From: Actinomadura sp. 7K507
GTDB taxonomy: Bacteria > Actinomycetota > Actinomycetes > Streptosporangiales > Streptosporangiaceae
Direction of reading: 5' to 3'
Assembly: GCF_004348425.1 (NCBI RefSeq)
Contig: NZ_SMKK01000004.1
Location: 1 to 64,000 of the forward strand
DNA length: 64,000 nucleotides
Positions 50,708 to 58,465 of the stretch are shown one piece after another. Numbering within the stretch: the stretch's first letter is position 1; the number at the start of each line of letters is the position of its first letter. The notes under the pieces are model-generated. The model worked only from the letters and a program-made list of their open reading frames with translations. It did no database searches and was not told the DNA's origin. A program made the translations under genes and the position numbers.

Positions 50708-51981
50708 AACGTGAACTCCAGGCTCAGCCGGGTCAGGCCCCGCAGGATGTAGGTCGGCAGGTAGTGGTAGCGGCGGGCGCCCGCGGGGCCGTGCTCCCGC
50801 TCGGAGATCCGGATGCCCGCGGTGCGGTCCAGCAGCCGCTCGATGGCCACCCGGGCCTCGGCGCGCGCCAGCGGCGCGCCCGGGCAGGTGTGCGGCCCGC
50901 GGCCGAACGCGATGTGGTGCCGCGCGTTGCCGCGGCCGGCGTCGAAGGTCAGCGGCTCGTCGAAGTGGCGTGGATCGCGGTTGGCGGCGCCGTTCAGCAG
51001 CATCACGGTGGTGCCCGCGGGGATCTTCACCCCGCCCACCGTGGTCGTCCTGCGGGCGAGCCTGAAGTCGCCCTTGATCGGGCTCTCGGCCCGCAGCGTC
51101 TCCTCGATGAAGCCGGGGACGAGGGCGGGCTCGCCGCGCAGCCGCGACTGCAGCCCGGCGTCCTCACCGAGGATCTTGAACGCGCTGCCCAGCAGCCGGA
51201 CGGTGGTCTCCTGCCCCGCGGCGAAGACGTTGGACGCGACCCGCACCACGTCGCCGACCTCGGGCATGGAGCCGTCCGGGAACGTCGCGGTGGCCAGGCC
51301 GGTGAGGACGTCGTCGCGGGGCTCGCGGCGGCGGTCCTCGATGTAGGCGGTGAAGCGGCCGTACAGGAACTCCAGCGGGGACTGCGCCAGCTCCCCCTCG
51401 GTCCCGCCGATGCCGCCCCCGGCATGGGAGCCGCGGTTGATCGACCGGGCGAAGTCGTCGCGGTCCTCCTCGGGCATGCCCAGCAGGTCCGCGATGACCA
51501 GCACGGTGAACGGGGCGGCGAACCCGTTGACGGCCTCGCCCTCCCCGCCGTCGAGGAACGAGTCCAGCAGCCCGTCGGCGAGCCGCCACATCAGCTCCTC
51601 GTTCTCCTTCAGCCGCCGCGGCGTGATGAGCCGCATCATCAGCGAGCGGTGCGCCGAGTGCAGCGGCGGGTCCATCGTCGGCAGCTGGTCGCTGAACGGC
51701 AGTTCGTCGCGGTGCTGCTCGATCAGCTCGCCGACGTCGTCGCCCCGGTCGTCCAGCGGGACGGGGAAGCCGGGGAAGGGGCCGGTCACCGACGTGCACG
51801 AGGAGAAGCTCTCCACGTCGTTGTAGATCTGCACCGCCTCGTCGTAGCCGGTCACCATGAGCACGCCGTGGTGCCGCTCCCGCTGGACGGGGCACTGCCC
51901 GCGCAGCGCCTCGAAGTAGGGATAGGGATCGGCGACGAGTTCATCGCCGCGGAAGAAGTCGAGCTCCTCGAAGTCCTTCAC
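50704..51981 (-). CDS. Cytochrome P450
   Basis: A 425-residue P450. I-helix AAGQETT, K-helix EETLRAESP and heme loop FGRGPHTCPGAPLAR. The heme loop resembles actinobacterial steroid/terpenoid P450s, though the CYP family is not assigned. GTG start with GAGGAGG 8 bases upstream. Operator site 11 is 46 bases before the start. The dedicated ferredoxin is the following gene. Confidence 0.93.
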   Translation of the reverse strand: MKDFEELDFFRGDELVADPYPYFEALRGQCPVQRERHHGVLMVTGYDEAVQIYNDVESFSSCTSVTGPFPGFPVPLDDRGDDVGELIEQHRDELPFSDQLPTMDPPLHSAHRSLMMRLITPRRLKENEELMWRLADGLLDSFLDGGEGEAVNGFAAPFTVLVIADLLGMPEEDRDDFARSINRGSHAGGGIGGTEGELAQSPLEFLYGRFTAYIEDRRREPRDDVLTGLATATFPDGSMPEVGDVVRVASNVFAAGQETTVRLLGSAFKILGEDAGLQSRLRGEPALVPGFIEETLRAESPIKGDFRLARRTTTVGGVKIPAGTTVMLLNGAANRDPRHFDEPLTFDAGRGNARHHIAFGRGPHTCPGAPLARAEARVAIERLLDRTAGIRISEREHGPAGARRYHYLPTYILRGLTRLSLEFTF

Positions 51982-52026
51982 CGGACAGCCTCCTCGGTAA
52001 CGGGCCCGCTATCGCATGATAGCGCG

Positions 52027-52053
52027 ATTCTCTATAATGAGAATAGCGTTTCC
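52027..52053. promoter_or_regulatory. Operator site 11 upstream of the P450-ferredoxin operon
   Basis: ATTCTC (52027-52032), TATAAT spacer, GAGAAT (52039-52044), AGC, GTTTCC (52048-52053). The first two half-sites are perfect. The spacer is a good -10 box on the plus strand, but the gene runs the other way. Confidence 0.78.
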
Positions 52054-52057
52054 AAGG

Positions 52058-52813
52058 TCAGGTGTTGCGGCCGCCGTTGACGCCGATCACTTGCCCGGTG
52101 ACGTATCCGGCCTCCTCGGAGGCGAGGAACGCGCAGGCGGCGGCGATGTCCTCGGGCGTCCCGGCGCGCCGCACCGGGGTCAGCGCGGCGATGTCGTCGA
52201 CCGAGGCGCCGAGCATGCCGCCGTCCGCGGAGTCGCGCAGCATCGGGGTGTCGATGAAGCCCGGCGGGATCGTGTTCACGGTGATCCCCTTCGGGCCCAG
52301 CTCCAGGGCGAGGGCCTTCGTCCAGCCGATGAGCCCGGCCTTCGACGCCACGTAGTGGGTCATGAGCTGCTGGCCCGACTGCGCGCTGGACGAGGAGATG
52401 TTCACGATCCGGCCCCAGCCGGCCTCCTCCATGCCGGGAACCACGGCCTGGGCGCAGTAGAACGGCCCGCTGAGGTTCACCGCCAGGATCCTGTCCCAGA
52501 GGTCGTCGGTGATGTTCATGAACTTCTTGAACCCGCTCAGGCCGGCGTTGTTGACCAGCACGGCCACCGGCCCGAACGTGTCGCGGACGCGCTGGACCAC
52601 CACGTCCACCTGGGCCCGGTCGGACACGTCCGCGCCGCCGAAGGCGGCCGCGCGGTAGCCCTTGTCCCCGGCCTCCGCGGCGACGCGCTCGGCCGCCGCG
52701 GCGTCCAGGTCCAGGACGGCGGTCGCGAAGCCGTCCGCGGCGAGCCGGAGGGCGATCGCCCGTCCGATCCCGGACCCGCCACCGGTCACCAGCGCCGTAC
52801 GTTGCCCGCCCAT
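52058..52813 (-). CDS. Short-chain dehydrogenase/reductase
   Basis: A 251-residue classical SDR. Cofactor loop TGGGSGIGRAIALRL, Asp in AVLDLD (NAD preference), NNAG, and the catalytic triad Ser (NISSSSAQ), YVASK. The C-terminal GYVTGQVIGVNGGRNT is standard. The gene lies 45 bases after the HIBADH-like gene in the minus-strand operon begun by a ferredoxin and P450. No strong ribosome site is visible. It probably oxidises the alcohol produced by that P450. Confidence 0.9.
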   Translation of the reverse strand: MGGQRTALVTGGGSGIGRAIALRLAADGFATAVLDLDAAAAERVAAEAGDKGYRAAAFGGADVSDRAQVDVVVQRVRDTFGPVAVLVNNAGLSGFKKFMNITDDLWDRILAVNLSGPFYCAQAVVPGMEEAGWGRIVNISSSSAQSGQQLMTHYVASKAGLIGWTKALALELGPKGITVNTIPPGFIDTPMLRDSADGGMLGASVDDIAALTPVRRAGTPEDIAAACAFLASEEAGYVTGQVIGVNGGRNT

Positions 52814-52858
52814 ATGCGTGTCAGTCCTCTCCTGAGGCCGCTCATCCCGGTCGGCCGT

Positions 52859-53698
52859 TCAACGGTCGCCGGGAAGGCCGGCGCGGGGATGCTTCATGAT
52901 CTCCAGGGTGGCGTCGGCGGCGTCCAGGACGCTGCCCGGCCGGGCGCCGGCCGCCTCCGCGAGGCCGGCCACCAGCTCCACGTCCTTGCGGAGCAGCGGG
53001 CCGGCGTGCGCGGCGATGCGGTCGAGCGTGCCGCCGCCGGCGAGCACCCGTTCCAGCGCGAAGCCGCCGGCGCTGCCCCGGGTGATGACCTCGCCGAGGC
53101 GTCCGGGCGGGACCCCGAGCGCCTCACCGAGCGCGAGCGTGCTCACGGCCGTCGCGAGGTTGGCGGTGAACAGCAGGTTGTTGAGCAGCTTGGTGATCTG
53201 CCCGGCGCCGACGTCGCCGAGGTGGACGACGGGGTCGGCGTAGGACTCGAACACCGGGCGGCAGCGCTCCACGGCCCCGGCCTCGCCGCCCGCCATCACC
53301 AGCAGCCGGCCTTCGGCCGCGGCCGGGCCGCCGCCGCTCACCGGCGCGTCGACCAGCGTGACGCCCTGCGCGGCGGCCTGTCCGGCGAGGCGGCGGCAGG
53401 TGTCCGGGTGGACCGTGCTGTGCACGGCGACCACGCCGCCGTCCGCGAGCCCCGCCAGCACTCCGCCGTCGCCGGTGAGCACCTCCTCGACACCGGCGTC
53501 GTCCACCACGCACACGCACACCAGGTCGCTGGCGGCGGCCAGCCCGGCGGGAGAATCGGCGATCTTCGCGGGGGTGTCCGCGAACGCCTCCACCGAGGCG
53601 GGCCGGCGTCCCCACAGCGTGGTCGGGTGGCCCGCCCCGATGATCTTTCGCGCCATCGGCGCGCCCTGGCTGCCCAGGCCGATGAATCCGACTCGCAT
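52859..53698 (-). CDS. 3-hydroxyisobutyrate dehydrogenase family protein
   Basis: A 279-residue protein. Rossmann motif RVGFIGLGSQGAPM, substrate motif DAPVSGGG, catalytic Lys in GAGQITKLLNN. The usual GxGxMG carries Gln in place of Met. It is a paralogue of 26315-27127, and both sit immediately upstream of an SDR gene in their operons. It lies 15 bases after the P450 stop, so it is co-expressed with the P450 and SDR. Confidence 0.88.
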   Translation of the reverse strand: MRVGFIGLGSQGAPMARKIIGAGHPTTLWGRRPASVEAFADTPAKIADSPAGLAAASDLVCVCVVDDAGVEEVLTGDGGVLAGLADGGVVAVHSTVHPDTCRRLAGQAAAQGVTLVDAPVSGGGPAAAEGRLLVMAGGEAGAVERCRPVFESYADPVVHLGDVGAGQITKLLNNLLFTANLATAVSTLALGEALGVPPGRLGEVITRGSAGGFALERVLAGGGTLDRIAAHAGPLLRKDVELVAGLAEAAGARPGSVLDAADATLEIMKHPRAGLPGDR

Positions 53699-53713
53699 CA
53701 GTGCGCCTTCACC

Positions 53714-55075
53714 TCAGCGTGTGATGTCCGCTTCGGACTTCTGCTTGGTCACCGGCTCGGCGAGCCGCTGCTCATCGATGACCCGCTGGACGGTGTGCAG
53801 GGTCTCCTCCAGGCCAGGGCCGAGCCGGGGCCCGGGTGTGAAGGTCGCCGGCAGCTTCTGCATGCCCTGGATGACGCCGATCGTCTGGTAGTGGACGGCG
53901 CCCTCCGGGTCGCAGCGGAAGTCGGGCATCCGGTCCAGCACCTGGACGACCATCCGCTTGAACACCGTGCGCGCGAGGTTGGACCCGATGCAGCGGTGGA
54001 TGCCCAGGCCGAACCCCAGATGGCGGTTGCCCTTGCGCTCCAGGTCGACCCGGTTCGGGTCGCTGAAGATCGCCGGGTCGCGGTTGGCCATCGCCCAGGA
54101 CAGCCAGACCCGCTCGCCCTCCTTGAACTCGGTACCGGCGATCTCGCAGTCCTGCTTGATCGTGCGCCCGTCACCGGGGGCGGGCGTGAAGAAGCGGAGG
54201 AACTCCTCGGTCGCGGGGTTCAGCAGGGTGTCGCGCTCGCGCGACAGCCGCTCCCGTTCCGCGGGGTTGTCCGACAGCCACTCCAGCGCGTGCGCGGTCA
54301 GCGCCGTGGTGGTGTCCAGGCCCCCGCCGATCAGCAGCGCGAGCACGCCCAGCAGTTCCATGTCGTCCGGGTTCCCGCCGTCGATCTCCGCGCGCACCAG
54401 CGCGTCGATCAGGCCGGGCCGGGGGGTCTCCCGGATCGTGACGATCTCGGTGAAGACGTCCCCGTACAGCGCGCGCTGCTGCTCCCGGACCTTGGCCATC
54501 TCGGGTGTGTTCGGCGGCGTGTAGACCGACGCGTGCGTGGGCTCGCTGTACATCTCCCACTTGTGCACCGAGATGCCCAGCATGCCGAGGGTGATCACCG
54601 CCGGGACGACGTTGGCGAGGTGGTCGACGAAGTCGATCTCGCCCGTCTCGATCCGTTCGTCCAGCGAGGCGCGCACCAGCTCGTCGATGACGGGGATCCA
54701 CCGGTTCACCGCTGCGGGGGAGAGGTAGGGGTTGAGCGCCTGCCGGTAGTGGCGCTGTTTGGGCGGGTCCATCTCCAGGAAGCCGCCGCACACCGGCGGC
54801 GACGGGTCCGGGGCCGGGATGGTGATGCCCTTGTACCCGTGGCCGAGCGAGCCGTTCACGTCGTGCTCGTTGGACAGGTGCTCGGAGGCCCGTGCGATCT
54901 CGAAGACCTCCTGGGCGCCGGCGGCGACCCAGTGCCCGTCATAGGTGTCCGACCAGGCGACCGGGCACTTCTGCTGCATCTCCTGGGTGATGGTCTCGAA
55001 CTGCTCGCGGTACTCGGGCGTGTGCCGGTCGAAGTGGTATCGCTTCGACTTGCGGTCCTCGTCGTGCACGCTCAC
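53714..55075 (-). CDS. Cytochrome P450
   Basis: A 453-residue P450, somewhat longer than the usual 400-420 because of an N-terminal extension and a C-terminal tail (GLEETLHTVQ ... EADITR). I-helix LIGGGLDTTTAL, K-helix EEFLRFFTP, heme loop FGLGIHRCIGSNLAR. GTG start. A ferredoxin gene lies 18 bases upstream in the same operon. CYP family not assigned. Confidence 0.92.
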   Translation of the reverse strand: MSVHDEDRKSKRYHFDRHTPEYREQFETITQEMQQKCPVAWSDTYDGHWVAAGAQEVFEIARASEHLSNEHDVNGSLGHGYKGITIPAPDPSPPVCGGFLEMDPPKQRHYRQALNPYLSPAAVNRWIPVIDELVRASLDERIETGEIDFVDHLANVVPAVITLGMLGISVHKWEMYSEPTHASVYTPPNTPEMAKVREQQRALYGDVFTEIVTIRETPRPGLIDALVRAEIDGGNPDDMELLGVLALLIGGGLDTTTALTAHALEWLSDNPAERERLSRERDTLLNPATEEFLRFFTPAPGDGRTIKQDCEIAGTEFKEGERVWLSWAMANRDPAIFSDPNRVDLERKGNRHLGFGLGIHRCIGSNLARTVFKRMVVQVLDRMPDFRCDPEGAVHYQTIGVIQGMQKLPATFTPGPRLGPGLEETLHTVQRVIDEQRLAEPVTKQKSEADITR

Positions 55076-55093
55076 GGTGCTGTCCTCCGGTGC

Positions 55094-55285
55094 TCAGGAG
55101 ATGGTGATCGCGCGTTCCGGGCAGGACCGGGCCGCCTCGCGGACCTTCTCCTCCTGGTCCGCGGGGACGTCGGGGTCGACGACCGAGGAGTGCCCGTCGA
55201 TATCGTCGAGCTCGAACGAGTCCGGAGCGATCATGGCGCAGAGCGTGTGTCCCTGGCAGCGTGCCGCGTCGACCTGAACCTTCAC
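55094..55285 (-). CDS. [3Fe-4S] ferredoxin
   Basis: A 63-residue ferredoxin. Cluster ligands are Cys10 and Cys16 (CQGHTLC) and the later Cys in CPERAI. GGGAGGAAG 5 bases before the GTG fixes the start against a longer frame. It heads the operon with the P450 at 53714, the reverse of the order in the other P450 pair. Operator site 12 is about 108 bases upstream. Confidence 0.9.
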   Translation of the reverse strand: MKVQVDAARCQGHTLCAMIAPDSFELDDIDGHSSVVDPDVPADQEEKVREAARSCPERAITIS

Positions 55286-55392
55286 GGACTTCCTCCCTGT
55301 CACGGTTCGTTTGGGGCGTGCGAGCCGGTGCTCCGCGGGTGCCGTGCCTCGCACGCCGCCCGCAACGCCGGAAGAATCCCCTTTCCCGATTC

Positions 55393-55407
55393 GAGAATCA
55401 TACTCTC
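55393..55407. promoter_or_regulatory. Operator site 12 (GAGAAT-N3-ACTCTC)
   Basis: GAGAATCATACTCTC, one mismatch from a perfect palindrome, upstream of the ferredoxin-P450 operon. Confidence 0.78.
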
Positions 55408-55517
55408 GCACCGGGTCCGTCCGGAAGGCCCCGGCCGCCGCCGGACATGGCCGTCCACCGAGGGCGGCCGGCGGCCAAGCTAGCCACAGAAGAGAGTTCG
55501 CCGGGCTTGAATTCATA

Positions 55518-55544
55518 ATTCTCACACAGGAGAATCTAGTTCTA
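55518..55544. promoter_or_regulatory. Operator site 13 upstream of the aldehyde dehydrogenase gene
   Basis: ATTCTC (55518-55523), ACACAG spacer, GAGAAT (55530-55535), CTA, GTTCTA (55539-55544). It lies 20 bases before the aldehyde dehydrogenase ATG. Sites 12 and 13 share the 278-base divergent gap, each near one gene. Confidence 0.78.
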
Positions 55545-55563
55545 CCTGATGTGAGGAGGCGGA

Positions 55564-57081
55564 ATGCGATCTCAGGATGAGGCGCCGGTCGCCGCGGGTT
55601 CCGCGGGATCCGGCGGCGATGGACGGGACCCGGCGGGAGATGCCGGCCGGCGCCTGCTCATCGACGGCGCCCTGGTCGGCGCCGAGCGCACGTTCGCCTC
55701 GGTCGGCCCGGCCACCGGCGAGGTCGTCGGGCACGCCCCCGACGCCACGGCCGCCCAGGCCGAGGAAGCCGTGGCCGCGGCACGCCGCGCCTTCGACGGC
55801 ACCGGCTGGGCCACCGACAGGGACCTGCGCGCCCGGTGCCTGAACCAGCTCTACGAGGCGCTGACCGAGCACAAGGAGGAGCTGCGGGAGCTCACGATCG
55901 CCGAGGTCGGCGCGCCGCGCGGGACCACCCACGGCGCCCAGCTGGACGAGCCGGTCGAGACCGTCCGCTACTTCGCCGAGCTGATCCGGGACCTGCCCTT
56001 CACCGAGGAGCTCGGCGAGATCGAGGCCCGCGGGCGCCGGCACCGCCGGTGGGTGGAGAAGGAGGCGGCGGGGGTCGTCGGCGCGATCATCGCGTACAAC
56101 TACCCCAACCAGCTCGCGCTGGCCAAGCTCGCGCCCGCGCTCGCGGCGGGTTGCACGGTGGTGCTCAAGGGGGCGCCCGACACGCCGCTGGTCACGCTGG
56201 CGCTGGGCGAGCTGATCGCCGGGCACACCGACATCCCGCCCGGCGTGGTGAACATCCTGACCTCGTCGGAGGCGGCCGTCGGCGAGGTGCTGACCACCCA
56301 CCCGGACGTCGACGTGATCACCTTCACCGGCTCCACCGCCACCGGCAGCAAGATCATGGCCGCCGCGAGCGGGACGGTGAAGAAGGTGTTCCTGGAACTC
56401 GGCGGCAAGTCCGCCATGGTGGCGCTGGACGACGCCGACTTCGACGGGGTCGCGCTCGCCGCGGCCTTCACCGTCTGCTCGCACGCCGGGCAGGGCTGCG
56501 CGATCACGTCCCGGCTGCTGGTGCCGCGCGCCCACCACGACGCGGTCGCCGAGAAGGTCGCGGCCATGCTCGGCCAGGTCACCTACGGCGATCCCGCCGA
56601 CCCCGCGAACTACATGGGCCCGCTGATCAGCGAGCGCCAGCGCGAGAAGGTGGACGCCATGGTGCGCCGGGCCGTCGGGGACGGCGCGAAGCTCGTGTGC
56701 GGCGGCGAGCGGGTGGACCCGGGCTTCTACTACACCCCGACCCTGCTCGCCGGGGTCGACCCCGACAGCGAGATCGCGCAGGAGGAGGTCTTCGGGCCGG
56801 TGCTGGCGCTCATCCCGTACGAGGACGAGGACGACGCCGTCCGCATCGCGAACAACTCGCGCTACGGCCTCTCCGGCGCGGTGGTCAGCGCGAGCGACGA
56901 GCGCGCGATCGCCGTGGCGCGGCGGATCCGCACCGGCACGCTCAGCATCAACGGCGGCTACTACTTCGCGCCCGACGTCCCCTTCGGCGGGTACAAGCAG
57001 TCCGGCATCGGCCGCGAGATGGGCCTGGCCGGCCTCGCGGAGTTCCAGGAGCACAAGGCGTACGCGGTGGTGGTGCCGTGA
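55564..57081 (+). CDS. Aldehyde dehydrogenase (NAD(P)-dependent)
   Basis: A 505-residue ALDH. Catalytic Cys312 in GQGCAIT, Glu278 in LELGGKS, Asn179 in AYNYPNQ, and EEVFGPVL near the C-terminus. An N-terminal Ala/Gly-rich extension of about 30 residues precedes the fold. GAGGAGG lies before the ATG. It oxidises an aldehyde to an acid, and the CoA ligases of the island could then activate it. Operator site 13 lies just upstream. Confidence 0.93.
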   Translation: MRSQDEAPVAAGSAGSGGDGRDPAGDAGRRLLIDGALVGAERTFASVGPATGEVVGHAPDATAAQAEEAVAAARRAFDGTGWATDRDLRARCLNQLYEALTEHKEELRELTIAEVGAPRGTTHGAQLDEPVETVRYFAELIRDLPFTEELGEIEARGRRHRRWVEKEAAGVVGAIIAYNYPNQLALAKLAPALAAGCTVVLKGAPDTPLVTLALGELIAGHTDIPPGVVNILTSSEAAVGEVLTTHPDVDVITFTGSTATGSKIMAAASGTVKKVFLELGGKSAMVALDDADFDGVALAAAFTVCSHAGQGCAITSRLLVPRAHHDAVAEKVAAMLGQVTYGDPADPANYMGPLISERQREKVDAMVRRAVGDGAKLVCGGERVDPGFYYTPTLLAGVDPDSEIAQEEVFGPVLALIPYEDEDDAVRIANNSRYGLSGAVVSASDERAIAVARRIRTGTLSINGGYYFAPDVPFGGYKQSGIGREMGLAGLAEFQEHKAYAVVVP

Positions 57082-57091
57082 GCGGGCGCGG

Positions 57092-58465
57092 TCAGCCGGG
57101 CTGGGCCTGGAACAGCCGGCCGTCCGCGATGGTCGCGCGGACGTTGGCGGCGGAGAGCCGCCTGAGCGCCTCGTCGAGCGGGACGTGCAGCAGCACGAGC
57201 CCGGCGGCGTCGCGCGGCGCCGTGAGATACGAGCGGAGCGCGGTCCGCGCCGCGACGGCCTCGCCTCGCCCGACGACCGCGCCCGACCGCGCGGCGCGGT
57301 GGACGGCCGCGTCCATCACCGCCCAGGGGTCGAGCGGGCCGTACGGCGCGTCGCTGGACAGCGCGACCGGCACCCCCGCCTCGACCAGGCTCCGGCACCG
57401 GTAGAGGTCGGGCAGGTCCCCGGCCGGTACGTCGCGCAGGTAGTCGTCCCCGCGATCGGCGATGAACCCGGGCTGCGTGACCACGCGCAGCCCGCGCCGC
57501 GCGAGGTCCGTGACGCTCTCGCCGGGGATGAGCGCGCCGTGCTCGACGCGGTCGCCGTCCAGTACCCCGGTGTCGTCGAAGGCCGCGAGGAGGAGCAGCA
57601 GCGCCTCGCGGGTGACGCAGTGCACCGCGACGGGCCGCCCGCCGCCGTGGGCGAGCCTGATCCGCCCGATCAGATCGTCGAGGGACGGCAGCCCCGAGTC
57701 GGCCAGGACGATCTTGTAAGGGCCCGTGCTGACGCGCGGGTGCCGGGTCCGGCCGCCCAGCGGCACGCCGAGCAGGCGCACACGCTGGGGGAGCGCCCCG
57801 TCCCCGACGGCCTCCTCGATCGACCCCATGGCGGTGTCCGCGAGGTCGGGCGTCGCGTCCGTGACGGCGGTGACGCCGAACCTTGCCAGTTCCCGCCCCA
57901 CCGGGCCCAGGTCCATGGGACGCGGCGCCGGGAGGCGGGCCCGGAGCCAGCCGTCGGCCCGCCACAGCCGGCCGGTGGGCCGCCCGCCGGCATCGCGCTC
58001 GATCCCCGGATGACCACCCGGCTCCAGTCCCGCCTCCCGGACGGCCGCCGAGTTGAGGACCCACAGCGCGCCGCTGCGATGCTGCACTCGCACCGGCAGA
58101 TCGGCCCGCAGGGCGTCGAGCGCGGCGGCGTCCAGGTCGCCGGCGACGCTCTCGGCGTAGCCGACCCCGCGTACCCAGCCGCTCTCGTCGGGCACGGCGT
58201 TCCGCAGCGCCGCGGAAAGCGCGTCCCGTCCGGTCACGGAAGGCGGCCCGCACGGAACCGAGCGCCTCCAGGCCGCCAGCGCGTGCAGATGCAGATGGTC
58301 GTCGCGCAGCCCGGAGATCAGTGCGCCCCCGCCGCACTCGATGACCCGCTCGCCGGGCCGCCGCTCCAGCCCGCCGCCGACATCGGCGATCGCCGCGCCG
58401 GCCACCCGGACGTCGGCGCGCTCCCGCCCGCCGATCTCCGCGTCCCGCAGCAGGAACCCGCTCAT
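57092..58465 (-). CDS. Metal-dependent amidohydrolase (YtcJ/amidohydro_3 type)
   Basis: A 457-residue protein with the N-terminal metal site in LRDDHLHLHAL, His in VAVHCVTREAL, RVEHGALI and the catalytic Asp in LSSDAPYGPLDP. Family members hydrolyse amides or deaminate small molecules, and specificity here is unknown. Its ATG overlaps the stop of the CaiB-like gene upstream (ATGA). It faces the aldehyde dehydrogenase gene over 10 bases. No GAGAAT operator precedes this operon. Confidence 0.88.
   Translation of the reverse strand: MSGFLLRDAEIGGRERADVRVAGAAIADVGGGLERRPGERVIECGGGALISGLRDDHLHLHALAAWRRSVPCGPPSVTGRDALSAALRNAVPDESGWVRGVGYAESVAGDLDAAALDALRADLPVRVQHRSGALWVLNSAAVREAGLEPGGHPGIERDAGGRPTGRLWRADGWLRARLPAPRPMDLGPVGRELARFGVTAVTDATPDLADTAMGSIEEAVGDGALPQRVRLLGVPLGGRTRHPRVSTGPYKIVLADSGLPSLDDLIGRIRLAHGGGRPVAVHCVTREALLLLLAAFDDTGVLDGDRVEHGALIPGESVTDLARRGLRVVTQPGFIADRGDDYLRDVPAGDLPDLYRCRSLVEAGVPVALSSDAPYGPLDPWAVMDAAVHRAARSGAVVGRGEAVAARTALRSYLTAPRDAAGLVLLHVPLDEALRRLSAANVRATIADGRLFQAQPG

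Noticed and set aside
53551-53556. GAGAAT inside the dehydrogenase gene at 52859
   Set aside because: It is an isolated half-site within coding sequence with no partner.
52016-55483. A plus-strand open frame of more than 1100 codons
   Set aside because: It is antisense to the SDR, dehydrogenase, P450 and ferredoxin genes, has biased composition and no family motif. Long antisense frames are expected at this GC content.
19559-55544. Assignment as a KstR/KstR2 cholesterol regulon
   Set aside because: The operator differs from both known boxes, and key ring-degradation genes (hsaA-D, kstD) are not in the window.
13656-57081. Secondary-metabolite cluster because of three P450s and a Rieske enzyme
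   Set aside because: There is no polyketide, peptide or terpene synthase; the surrounding genes are CoA-ester catabolism.
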